A stretch of DNA of 64,000 nt from Sphagnum compactum (Eukaryota > Bryophyta > Sphagnopsida > Sphagnales): positions 806,001 to 870,000 of the forward strand of contig OZ234493.1 of the NCBI GenBank assembly GCA_965153455.1, in the 5' to 3' direction. Below the pieces are notes generated by a model. That model was not told the DNA's origin. It ran no database searches and saw only the letters and a list, made by a program, of their open reading frames with translations. The translations under genes were made by a program, and so were the position numbers. This document shows positions 20,306 through 35,096 of this stretch, piece by piece; the stretch's first letter is position 1, and every line of letters begins with the position of its first letter.

Positions 20306-23300
20306 ATGGCGGATTCGGAGGTTTCGAGAAACTTGGAGCGACTTGTGCAAGAAAAAGCGGAGAAGGAGGAGACGGTGAAGGAAAATGGCCAAGTAGTGGC
20401 AGACGGGACGATTGTGATGAATTTGGAGCCTCCCACAAATCCCATGGTCACTTCCTTGCTCACTGATATGTATCAGATCACCATGGCTTACGCGTACTGG
20501 AAGGCTGGCAAAGAGAATGATCGAGCTGTGTATGATCTCTCTCTCTCTCTCGCAACACCTATCTCTTTCTTTCTTTCCTTCTTCTTCTCCTTTTTCCTCT
20601 TTTTTGCGAATTGTAAATTAGCAGCTGCATCCAACACACAATTGGAAGGTTTCTGTGTCTTTCTCAATGATTTTCTTCTTACAACCCTAATTCTCTGTAC
20701 CCATTTGGTGTGGGGTTTAGTATTTCCTTAAACCCTAAACCAGCAAGGCAGCATGAATGTTTTATTTCTTCCTGAGCTGGGTTTTTAACAGGATTATAAA
20801 GTCATCTCTGGACATTCTAAATGGTAGAAAAAGAAGTTTACACACCTTAGATACCATTCAGAAGATGCATGTGGAACAAACACAATATAATTCTGACCAC
20901 TCTGATTTCTAGGTTTGTGCATGATTTGCTTTGCTTTGCTTTGCAACTCCAGGTGTAATGCTCAAATTCAGGAAGAGTCTGAAATGATTCCAACTTCTTC
21001 TTCTTCTTCTTCTTCTTATGGAACAGCACAATTGTTGTTCTGCTATGGATTTCATAGAAATTGTGAGGGACGTAATTTCTAGGTCAGGGAATGAATGAAT
21101 GAAAGAAAGAAGAAAGAAAGAATGAAGGACTTGGATTTCTCCTTTTCAAAAGAGTTGATGGTTTTGAACTTTGTCATGGATGGGTTGTGTTGCCCAGCTT
21201 TGACTTGTTTCACCGCAAGAATCCATTTGGTGGAGAGTACACGGTTTTTGCTGGGCTAGAAGAGTGCATACGCTTTGCTGCAAATTATCATTTCAAGGAA
21301 GATGAAATATCATTTCTTCGGAGCGTTTTGCCTTCCACTTGTGAGGTCAGTAGATATATGATCATCTTTTTTTTTCTCAGCAACAGACCTTTTTTAGTTC
21401 TGAATTTTTATCCTCTTCTGAATGTTATTGTTAGTCAGTTGTAGAGTGAGCAGATGTGAAGGGTGGGTTTTGAATCTTGGGCTTGATTGCTTCAAAGATG
21501 TGCAGACAGTTTTTACCTCATGTTGATGATGTATGCCATTCAAAACTGCTGCGTATGTGGGTGGGTTTGCAGGAGGGCTTCTTTTCATACTTGGCAACCA
21601 TTGATTGCTCAGATGTTGAAATCTATGCAATGCCCGAGGGTTCTGTAGTTTTCCCAAAAGTTCCATTGATCAGAGTGGAAGGTCCGCTTTTGGTAGGTCT
21701 GCAACAACTGACTTGTGACCATCTTCTTCTTAAATTCATTGCTTTAAGGACAGCTTGTTTCTCTTTTTCTATTCTCGAATTTCAGAAGTGGATTACATTT
21801 CCCCCATGAGCTTTGCATAGGGTTGACTAGATGTTTTAAGAGCAACCATACTCACATTAGTCTACTGCCAATTCCTGGGCTTGACAAAGTGAGGATTTGG
21901 GTACTGAATACATACCCCTTTGTTCTGCTTGTGCTTGGCTTTGAGATTCTAGAATTAGGTCTGAAATTTGAACATGAGCCTTTTACTGCATGTGACAGAT
22001 TGCACAGCTTTTGGAGACCACTTTTTTGACACTCGTCAATTATGCATCGTTAGTAGCCACTAATGCTGCAAGACACCGCAGGGTGGCAGGCAAGGACAAA
22101 ATCTTACTTGAATTTGGGTTACGTCGTGCTCAGGCAAGTCCTCCTTTTGAAAAATTCTTGTGATTCTCTAGAGGCTAATTGCTGTTGACATGGCCATCTA
22201 ATTGCTGTTGAGTCCATGTATGACTGCCTCCAGTGTTGCCATTTTTTATGAATGGTAGAGTTCCTGCTGTCATTCTGTTTTATCTATGGCTAGTGTCAGG
22301 TGAGGTTATATGTAGATTTTCCATGGTTTTCTGTCCCATATTCCATAGATGTGTTTGCTGGCTGAGTTGGGCTGTTTTTTGAGGTCTGTGACTAACCAGA
22401 AGATAAAAGTGAATAAAAATTTTATGAGAGGAAAGAGTGGGCCTGCCATTTGTTACAGGGACCAGATGGAGGTATCAGTGCATCTAAGTATTGCTATCTA
22501 GGAGGATTTGATGCAACCAGGTAAGTACTCATTGTGTATGGTTCCTTGTTCTTTAAGCATCATGTAACACAAGGAGATCATGAATGTTTAGGATGGTGGG
22601 TGGGTCATCATCATCATCATGGCCTTGTGAATGTGCACACACAGATAGATCAACTTCAATTTTTGAGAGGTTGAGAAGAGACATGGCAGTGCAGTTTAGT
22701 TTTCTCTAAAGCTTTAGCATCCATAAGAGAGACCATATCTGTCACTGGTGATCACAGGTGTTGTGATTCCAGTAGAAAAATCATTCTCATTGCCTACAGT
22801 CTTGTTCAAAAGATCACTCTAGGAAAGGAAGTGTTTTGAGCCTTTTGGATTTCCTGGCAGCAATGTTGATGCTGGGAGACTCTTTGGAATTCCTGTTAAA
22901 GGAACACATTCTCATGCTTTTGTGAGCTCATTCATGGCAAGTAAATGAATTCTCCTTTCCCCCTGATCCCACTTGAATATTTAGTTCATTTCCACACTGA
23001 GACTGGGGATCAGAAATTCAAAAGCAAAGGCGTACTCTGGGTTCCCTGTTTCCATTTGCAATGGATTGAGGCCGAAAACTGAGAAGGATGGAGGATGGAT
23101 AATGCATTTCTAATGTTGATATATCCACATGTTGATAAATCCTGTTGGACACCTTCTGCAGGGTTTTGATGATATCATTGAAAGATCACTGCCATATGCA
23201 GAAGGAGGGAAGATATGTGAAGATTTTGTCCACCTTACACAGCTCTGGCTCAGTCGGATGCAGGTTGCCTTTTCTTTTGCAATTCCCTTACATATAGTAC

Positions 23301-26300
23301 ATATGTCAAGCCTTGGAAATTTCAAAGTGTATATTCTGCTAAAGCCTCTTCCAATTCCAGATTTTTAGATGAATGCACAGAGTGAATATCCTGTATAGTA
23401 GAACATGACACGCTCTGTGCTACCCATCTATGCTGCAGGGCAAGCCATCACTAAGAGATAATTTCCATGAGACAAATCCAAGTGAACTTGCTGCTTTTTG
23501 TTCCTATGCCCTTGCATTTCCTACTGCCTTCCAAGCTCTTGTTGACACTTATGATGTAAAACTCTGAACCCTATTCTTGTCAGCCTCCTTAGTCTGTCTT
23601 GGCTTGCCCTTTTGCTCTATGATTGCTTTGTCTGATGACTGCTTAGTTGGGGATGATTCTATCGATATTGCTAAATTTTAGACTATTTAGGAGTTGTATT
23701 GTGCTTTGAAATTCACAATGATTACAACAGCTGAACTTTGTGATGCAATCCATAAAGTACGGCTTTGTTTTCAATGGAGTGATAGCATGTCTAGGGAATA
23801 ACCAGAAATGGTACTACAGGTCTTGAGAAGTGGTGTTCCAAATTTTTGTGCTGTTGCTCTTGCTCTTCATGACCTTGGGTATGTCTCTCACTTGACACCT
23901 AGAGATGTGCTTGGTATAATGATCAATTCTAGATGCATTAATCTGATCAATCTGATGTTTGTCACAATGGATCTGTTTATCCAACTATTGCATCTCTCAA
24001 TGGCTCCAGGTGGTTTTGGAGTTTCTGAACAATTCTTGAGATTGGTCAGGTATAAAGCACTTGGGATTCGATTGGACTCAGGCGACCTTTCATATTTTTC
24101 TATAGAGACACGCAAGTTCTTCCATTTGGTCGAGAAGGAGTTTCATGTTGTGGGATTTGGGAAGCTGACCATTGTTGCTAGTAATGACATTAATGAAGCC
24201 ACTCTGGATGCCCTCAATAAGCAGGTAAATATCTGTAGCTCTCAACCACTTGTCCTCTGCTGTAAATTCTTGTTAGGTGTAGAAATCCTAAAATCCAAAT
24301 TGTCAGTTCAATCGTCAATCCACATATCATGGTATGGAGAAGATCTCTTTCTGATTGCTCTTGGTCCCCTGAGACACTCTGTGGACAAACATGCGATGAT
24401 CTCTCATCTTTTCTAGGGATGGGGGAGTTTGGGAGATGTAGGGACATGAGGTGGATACGTTTGGAATAGGCACACATTTGGTCACATGTTACTCTCAGCC
24501 TGCACTGGGTTGCGTATACAAATTGGTGGAAATCAATGGGCACCCTCGGATAAAACTTTCAGAAGATCTGAACAAGGTTACCCAAGTCTTCTTCACTCAC
24601 CTCATCTCTTTGTATCTCGTGGTTTTGTCTGCATGTACGTTCCAGACTTTTTATGTCTATGGAGAAGTTCAGACTATTCTCAGACATCTCAGCACTTGTT
24701 GAGCATCTTGTTTGTCTTCCCTTTTCTTTTTGTAAACCCTTTTTTTCTCTGGATTTTAGATGAGCATTGAGGGTGGTCCAATACAAGTATGATGAAGGTG
24801 GATGTGGGGATTACAGGTGACGATACCATGCAAGAAACAATGTTTTCGGCTATATGGCAGAGAAGGTGTACCTTTGGTGGATCTCATGATTGGAGAGAAT
24901 GAAGCGCCACCCCAAGTAAGAATTCCATCTTTACATCCTTTTCAGGTGACTGCAGTGCCATGGTACAAATGTGATGCCTTTTGTAGTGTCCAAGAATGTA
25001 AACATTTGCTCTTGATATTGCCTGTGACATTACCAAATTAGAGGATAAACCCCTGAGCAGACCAACACAATCTGACATGGTTTAGACTTGATCTTAAGCT
25101 CACACTCTTCAACTTGGTCTACCTTGATCTTAAGCCCACAGCCTTCAGCTTGGTCTACTTTCAAAGGGTTCATTCTGTTTGTGGTGAGAAAGCTGTAGTC
25201 AGTGCTGTTGCAGCACCTTCCAAATCTGAAATGGACTGAATTTTATGTCTTTCATTGGGGTAGCCTGGGGAGCGAATTTTGTGCCGACATCCATTTGTTG
25301 AATCCAAGAGAGCATATGTGGTTCCCACCAGAGTGGAGCCTCTTTATAAACGTTATTGGTCATCAAAGCCTGGTGAGCTTTCCATCTATGGATACTATGA
25401 GTAAAATGGAAGAGTATGGACATTATGTAGCTTACTCTGATGAGCGGTTTAGCTACTGTTTGGAGCATTTCCATCTTAATGTGGAACAGAGTCATTGCCT
25501 GCAGCTGTTAATTACCTGATCTGCTGCATCCTTCAACTGTAGCATCTGGAATGAAGTAAGACTGCCATAGGCTTATCCATATGAGGTAGGACCAATAGTG
25601 TTGAGATGTAGAAAGAGAAATGAAGATTGGACATTGGGTTGCACTGTTTCATGATGTGATGTGAATGGCACTCTCAAATGTCCTTTTGTATCTCTCATGA
25701 ATTGAGGTGGATGGCCAGGGGGGAGGGAGAAACTGCCCAGTCTAGAAGACGTGAAGAAGCATTGTATGCAACAACTTGCTGCCATGCGCTCTGATCACAT
25801 GCGTGCCCTTAACCCCACTCCCTTCAAGGTCTGTCACATGTGCCACTATAATTTTATACTGTTTAGTTTATTTATGACGCCCACAGATCCTTGTTACTGG
25901 TATTGTTTTCGAGTTTGTTTTTGTAGGTTTCTTGTGACAGTACAGTGTCCAGTAATTGTGAATCCAAGGTTAATGTCATCACTGGTTTTCAGTCCTTGAC
26001 TTCATAGGCTGTCTATTACAATGCAATATCTTGGAATTGGACATAGCAGCGGTAATAGTTCCCTGTAGGTGTAAGAAATGAGTTGAGCCAGAATTTTGTT
26101 TTATTTTTTGCTTTTATTTTGTTTTGGGGTCAAATTCATTCCCCAAACATGGAATGCTGTTTTGTTGCGATTGGTTTTACGGGTTTTGCCCCAAACATTT
26201 GAGGGCAGTGGTTCATATGTTTGAATGTAGACACAGCAGTAGGAAAAATGCACATGGCTTGGTTAATCGGGTTTTCTTGTGCAGGTGAGTGTAAGTGGGA

Positions 26301-26362
26301 ACCTGTATGATTTCATCCATTATCTTTGGCTCAGTGAAGCTCCCGTTGGTGAGCTTCAGTAA
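20306..26362 (+). CDS. NAPRT: Nicotinate phosphoribosyltransferase
   Basis: Fifteen exons: 20306-20529, 21198-21345, 21573-21692, 21999-22133, 22459-22520, 22861-22936, 23162-23263, 23439-23555, 23820-23878, 24050-24224, 24442-24576, 24817-24915, 25264-25372, 25719-25828, 26285-26362. They sum to 1749 nt, an uninterrupted 582-codon frame plus TAA. The enzyme joins nicotinate to PRPP, giving nicotinate mononucleotide, the first step of the Preiss-Handler NAD salvage route in the cytosol. Seen: [62 protein letters not shown] (region of the conserved histidine), [43 protein letters not shown] and the C-terminal [18 protein letters not shown]. Length and order match Arabidopsis NaPRT1. Start ATG at 20306 follows a GA tract; a longer in-frame ORF begins at 20234 with a non-ATG codon. 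Introns 4 and 6 begin GC (CAG|GCAAGT at 22134, ATG|GCAAGT at 22937). Intact, no decay. Confidence 0.97.
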
Positions 26363-28441
26363 TGGAAATGATTCATTTCCCAACACTTCACATATGAGGC
26401 ACTTTCCAGTGCTTTTGAGATTGGAACCCTGACTTACTGTCAACGATGGTTTCTGTGGCTGCTGAAATGCTTATTTCCTCCTCTTAGTGGGCTCCTTTTC
26501 TCATAAGCTTTGAATCTGTTTCACAATCAGTGAAACTTAGTGCATAGTGTTTTATGTTGGGTGCTTCTCAAGGCAACCAAATCATCTGACATCTGCTGCT
26601 CAGACAACCAAGGCAGATGTTTCTGCAATCTCTGCTCTCACACAACTTTGTCAAATACATGTAGTTCAAGCATGACTTGCAATTGTAAAATTGTAAATTG
26701 TTAATATTTTAGTCTGAATCTGCAAGACTATCTAAGGATATGACCTATCTAGTTTTCTTTGCAATTTGAAAAAGTATTATTATTCCCCTACCTAGCTGTC
26801 TTCACAATCAGAAGAGTTTTTACCAGCCAATACTAAGTGCTACTTTCAACAGGGTTTAGGGTTTATGCAGCATCTAAAAACCATAAGCCCTGAACTTGTT
26901 GTCAATGTTCAAGATTCAAAACTCTAGTCTCTGATCCCATTGGTGAATGGCTCAGTGGTATAGCCCCTGGGACCTCAAAGAAGGTTCTGGGTTCTCAAAA
27001 CCCATTGGGGTGCAGGTGAAAGCCTTGCCACTGAGCTTCACTTGGGGGTTGCCAACAGGTCGTCAATTAAGTCTGCTATTGTCTTCCAATTGTTTTTTAA
27101 TAACTGTGCTCTGCATCCAGGGCTTGTAAGCTATCACTGGATCTCAAGTTACTGTTCAATTTCTGCTGTCTAGCTCATCCCAATGTCCGCTAGCCAACAT
27201 CATGAATATGTCTTCCTTTTTGCTTCTGGAACTGTGATAGAAACGCAGGATGCCAAATGTTCCTTAATGATTACTGTATATTGATCTACACCCACCGGTG
27301 GGAGCAGATGAAGTCAGCAGGTTCTTCAATGTTTACATGTATGAATAAGTCAATTCTGCACATTGGAAATTGAGTAATTAAGCAGATTTTAACATCATCA
27401 TTAGAATTTGAATTTCAAAAAAATTACCACCTAGAAGGAAATATCAAATCATCTGAAAGCTAATACTAGTGTATTCAGCTTCAGGCAAGAATCATTGTGT
27501 TTTTCTTTTTCAAATTTGTGAGATAAGAGAGTTGGCAATCATCCACAAGAGGACTTAGTCAAATTTGGTTACAGGTGACAGAGGAAAGCAAAAAAATTTA
27601 AGAATTGTCATATACTTTGGCTATATACTAGCCCATATTATCTAAACAAGGGAAGTTCAAAAGCATTTCCTGGAATTGTGACAACTTTGGGCCCCTTTTT
27701 TTTGTCTGAAAAGAGTACCTTCTGCAATAGCCTTTTTTTTGTTGCCAGGATTCAAAAATCACCAAAAATAGAAACACTGAATACTAGGTCTTATTTGGAT
27801 AATTCTATATTTTCCATTAATTAATTTATTCATAACTTGCAACTTCAATTTGTCACAAGCCTCCTATCTATGATAGTTGAACTCCCAACTAGACATGGAT
27901 TATGGGTTCACAATGCAACCAAGATTCAAATGAAGGATTCTTCCCACATCATAAGCTTCACACCACAATCTAATCAAAATTTGCAATTAAAATCACAAAA
28001 AGCAAATCTCAATTAGTTGATTAACTTCATACCATTCTTCTCCACAAAGGCTCTTATTAATGGGTAACTAAACACACACATGTATATATATACCAATAGA
28101 CAAGAAGAAACAAATTGAAGCTGCTCCTGTGTACTTAGCACCATATTGTCTTTTCACGAATGGAAATTACTTGGCCATCTTTACTTGTACCTTGCCATCA
28201 TCAACACTTACTAGCATCTTGAACAGCAGCAGACTACTGCTGTACCAACATACCTAGGATACCAAGCTGTGCTAATACCTTAATACAGTTGGCTTGCCTT
28301 ACAGACTAGCAAGTCAGACGACCATCCTCTGCAAATAGTCATCAGAAAAAAATTGTCAATCTGAGTTTTCCTGGGAAAAAAAATCAGACCAAAATCATCT
28401 CCTTTTGACATACCAAGGAGATGATCAAGACAGCTGAAGTC
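26363..28441. other. Convergent intergenic spacer between NAPRT and PAA
   Basis: 3'-to-3' spacer holding the two 3' UTRs, a SINE-like segment (separate entry) and no other gene I can support. Confidence 0.5.
26941..27125 (+). mobile_element. tRNA-derived SINE-like element
   Basis: TGGCTCAGTGG (26948-26958) fits a pol III A box and GGTTCTCAAAACC (26990-27002) a B box with one extra base, about 31 bp apart as in tRNA genes. The intervening and following sequence does not fold as a tRNA (no acceptor stem, no clear anticodon arm) and runs into CATTGGGGTGCAGGTGAAAG, which resembles plant SINE bodies such as the Au family. Right border and target-site duplication not established. Confidence 0.5.
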
Positions 28442-31232
<2,791 letters not shown>

Positions 31233-31289
31233 TTAAGAACCTTATAACTCCTCAAACACACATACACGCAAAATCGATCGCTGCACAAA

Positions 31290-31386
31290 CACTCTCTCTC
31301 CCTCTCGAGTCTCTCCTGTGTCGCTCCCTTTCTTCTTCTTTTCTTCCGGTTTCTTTGTCCCTAAGGGTTTCTGGAAACCCTAAACC
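31290..31386 (-). promoter_or_regulatory. PAA promoter/leader elements: telo-box and pyrimidine tract
   Basis: Upstream of the PAA start: a purine-rich tract on the minus strand (plus CACTCTCTCTCCCTCTCG, about 31290-31307) and, at 31375-31384, AAACCCTAAA, a telo-box core, with CCTAAGGGTTT just inside it. Telo-boxes are frequent in promoters of plant translation and growth genes; a role here is inference. Confidence 0.5.
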
Positions 31387-34300
31387 GGGTGACCCGCGAC
31401 TGACCCTATGTTATGAAGGTTGAACCCCCCCCGCCCCCCATGCTTGTGGCATTTGCCATTATTGTGACCTAATTTTACTGACAAAACCAATGGAAAATAT
31501 ACATTTAAGAATATAAAAAGGTAACAATTTATTATATTTCGATAGGTGTTTGTTTGTGTGATTTGCTCGTTTGGATGCGACTAGACTATAATTTTGTGAG
31601 GCAGGTTGAACTTATATGAAAAATCGAAAATTAGGCTAAACGTTTTTAATAAATAATCAATTTCAATTATCTATTTGTGCAACTCCAAACTTATACAATC
31701 CCAAGCAACGTCTTTTTATGGAATTTTTTTTGTCAGAAATTTTTTTTTCAAAGAAAAGTTGATGGTTTGGAAGTTTTTTTTCATCACTTTTTTAAAAAGA
31801 AAAAAATTAACCATATATAGACCTAGGTTTTACCTAGATCACAAAAGCTTTGATCCCAAGTTCTAAAATTTGTTATAAAATTTAATGTTTATACAATCTC
31901 CAACTTTGGGAGTGGGTAATGTGTATATGGAATTAGAACCAATTTTCAATTTAGGCTCAAACGTTCTTGAATTTGAAAAAAAAAAAAAAAGCCAAAACTG
32001 AGATCTCAAGGCTTCAATTTGCAAAAACCTGTGCTCAAACTTGCACCATGAAAACCTCCCAAAAAAATAAAAATTATGTGTCAACACCAAAACTGGAGGT
32101 TCTCTTTAAAATAAGAACTAGCTAACCCTAGTATATGCATATAGTCATTTGAGGCCAATGAACCAAAAATTGTTATTATTATTATTATTATTTAAGTCTT
32201 TAATTTTTTAATGTTAGCCCATTGGAATAGTATTGAGATGACGCCAATGAACCGAAACATATTGAATTTGAAATTACTATTACTATTATTATAATTTAAT
32301 TCATAAAATTTTCTGAAGTAGCCCATTGGAATAATACTGAGATAGATGAGTGACCTTCCAAAAGGTTTAATATTACTTGGGCCAATGGCATAGGAGCCCA
32401 CTAGTGATCCATGGAAATTCTCTATGACTTAAATTATGATTTAATTTTTGGGTTTGTAACTTTTGTTTTCTTTGTTTTTTTCCTTGAGAAAGCAATAGAA
32501 TGGGATTAGGTCAAAATCCATGGCATTCCCAATGACCTAATTTTTCCGAGCAATTTATGACCTAATTTTTCTTTAAAACCAAGAAATCAAAGAAGCTACG
32601 GATCATATGTGTCTTTGCAATGGTCGTTATATTGAGAAGTAAATAAGTACATGTAAAAATAAAATAATTAAAAAACCCCTTTAATAAGGCACTTTAATAA
32701 TCCTCAAACAACTCTTGGATTGGGAATGTATATTAGAGATACCCGCAAAAAATGTATGAAATGCTGAAACTCAGTACGAAATGCTGAATCTCAGCATTTA
32801 ATGCACCACAAGGTTCGAGAGGAATTATAGTAGCTGGACAGGTAAGGAGCATTGAAAATGTTTGTAGCAGCAGTGAAGACGCTCAGGAAAAAAGAAAGAC
32901 AGGGTGAAACTCAGGAACCATCAAAATTGATGGTTTTCTCAGTTTTTTTATCACCCCCCCTTGAATGCTAATGAACTTTTTTGCAGGTTTTTTTTTTGAA
33001 TCTCACCCGGTGTATGACCAAACTCAGGGTACTGGTGCTGTCTTTTCCTGACTTTATGGTTATCTCTATTGTTAGGAGGTTTCGAATAGACACTTTCTTG
33101 AATGCCTAATCATGCTTAAGGAATGAAAATTTTACAAGAAATTATGGCAACGCTTTGAAAACAAAATTGGATAACAGGTGGTTACCATGTAAGTAGGTAT
33201 AGATGGTTGGTACATAGGTCAGGATTAGTGGGTTGTTAGTAGGTTGGTAGTAAAAACAGAAACTGAGCTAACCACCGTGATTAGCTAACTGGAACCTGAT
33301 CCCGTTCACACACCACCATCTATCCATTCCTCAAGGTGGACTGGTGGCTATTTGTTTTCTTTGGCCCTTGGCAATCCCCATATTCGTCTTGCAAGCATCA
33401 TTTCAAAGGCTTTGTTGTGCTCAAGGATCTTGTGTTCTTTCTCTTTTCAGTAAAAGGTCTTCTAGCAAAACATCTGCACCTGCCATCCTGAATTTTGCAT
33501 GAGTATTTTTATGTGTATACATGGGGTAGACATACCTAGAAGTGCCCATTTTGCTTCTATGAGAAAGAAAAACCAAGGCTACCTACTTCCTCCATTTGTA
33601 TGTGAAGAAATGATCAGAATGTCAAGAAGCACGAACCTTGTTCGGTCACCTGAAAATGCTCAGACATGAATCTAGAACAAACAATCTACATGTGTGTACC
33701 TTTCCAAATGGAATCTACATCTCAGAGAAATTCTATTTGACTTTTGGAGCAGCCTCATGAATCATTTCTATGTTATTGCAGAGAAAGAAATCTCTGCAAC
33801 AACAACCATTTTAACAAAGCTGCTAGTTCCTATTTCTACAGGAAGAAAGGACAAGGAAGCCATTCCATTGCAGATGTGAAGAAAAAGAATATGTCACTTG
33901 ACAAGGATCCAGTCTTGTTGGTAAACCAAAAATGCGCAGAAAACATCATTGATCTAGATGCAACACTCTTATTTTCCAGAGGACATCATAACCCACCACA
34001 TAGCAATCTAGAAATTCAACTTTTGGAACAGCAACGTCAAGAGTTGTATCTCTATGAGATTGCAGAGAAATAATCTCCACTTGTACAACATTCGGAAGGT
34101 AACCCAACTTCGTATGAAGGTTATGAAGGTTACTAGTTACTACCAGCTTCAAGAATCCAGTAACCTGCATCCTATAGAAGCCAAAACATGAACAACACCA
34201 GATCACAGGCAAGCAGAATGCCAACAAAAAAATCTTAGGAGTTGTAATGCTCATCACCATGGTCAAACCTTCCACTGTCAACAATAGAAGTTAAATCCTA

Positions 34301-34791
34301 CAAGTGCTCTATAAACTGTTTCTTCACAAAAATTACAAGGTAGACCTAGTTTAGTAAGAACAATTGAATTACTCTTTTATTGTCGGAAACACGGTTTACA
34401 ATTTCTGCTTACAAAAGCAGAATCTGATTTTATACAAAACAGTGTCCTAGAAATTCATACAAACATGGGCTTTCCGAGTACCAGCTTGAGATCCAGCAGC
34501 ACAAGCAGCTCTTCAGATGATTTGCAGATGGCTGACTGAGAACGTGAAGGTCTTTGAGACGCTCAGTATCAACAAAGCATGTGATTCACTGATAGACACC
34601 CTGCTTGCAAGAACCACATAACTTCCTGCACTTGTAACTTCTTCCTGTTACAGCTCTGAAATTCTCCACCAGCTTGGTATTGTCTATCACCTTGTGAATT
34701 TTTGTACCAACGTTGAGATTTCACCAACAACAATATTTGCTTCATCTTTCCATCATGCTATACAGTCCAGAGAAAAGAGAAATTTCCATGT
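31387..34791. other. Intergenic spacer between PAA and RCI2
   Basis: AT-rich. It holds a diverged ~90-105-bp tandem duplication at about 32154-32345 (shared GCCAATGAACC, ATTATTATT and GCCCATTGGAATA blocks) and a dispersed repeat at 32791-32945. Overlapping open frames of ~110 codons on both strands at 33744-34284 match nothing I know and are not called. The last part is presumably the RCI2 3' UTR. Confidence 0.45.
32791..32945 (+). repeat. Dispersed repeat, copy 1 (partner at 61827)
   Basis: TCAGCATTTAATGCA, AAGGTTCGAG, GTAGCAGC, GCTCAGG and AAAGAAAGACAGG occur in the same order and orientation here and at 61827-61969. Probably pieces of one unidentified repeat family. Confidence 0.8.
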
Positions 34792-35096
34792 CTATGCCAC
34801 GATGACATACAGAGCATACAAGATGCCCGGAATGTAACCCAAGATCGTCAGGAGGAGACAGATCCAAAACTCCAGCTGCAAAGAGATGAAGAGCAAAAGA
34901 CACAAAGCAAACAACTTAGATATGGTTATATGTGCACATATTCCCAAATTTGATGAGCAGGGTTAAGCTTCTGATCAACAGCAATGAACGGAACTGGTCT
35001 TACCCCACAGGCGTACTTGAGGAACACGCCGAGAGGCGGCAAGAGAATGGCGATCAGAATCTCGCAGAAAGTAGCACCGGATTTTCCCTTCCCCAT
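34792..35096 (-). CDS. RCI2: RCI2/PMP3 family small membrane proteolipid
   Basis: Two exons, 35096-35004 and 34875-34792, encode 58 residues. Exon 1 starts MGKGKSGATFCEILIAILLP and ends YACG; exon 2 gives LEFWICLLLTILGYIPGILY and ends ALYVIVA. This is the UPF0057/PMP3 family: two membrane spans, with the P-P-L-G-V-F turn and the G-Y-I-P-G motif. Family members sit in the plasma membrane and are induced by cold, salt or dehydration; loss raises cation sensitivity in yeast and Arabidopsis. The intron (GGG|GTAAGA ... TTTGCAG|CTG) is at the same place as in Arabidopsis RCI2 genes. The frame is intact. Confidence 0.95.

Noticed and set aside
26948-27002. A functional tRNA gene
   Set aside because: A- and B-box-like motifs are present but no acceptor stem or anticodon arm can be drawn.
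33744-34284. Overlapping ~110-codon ORFs on both strands
   Set aside because: Neither matches a known family; the region shows only weak internal direct repeats and lies in gene-poor DNA.
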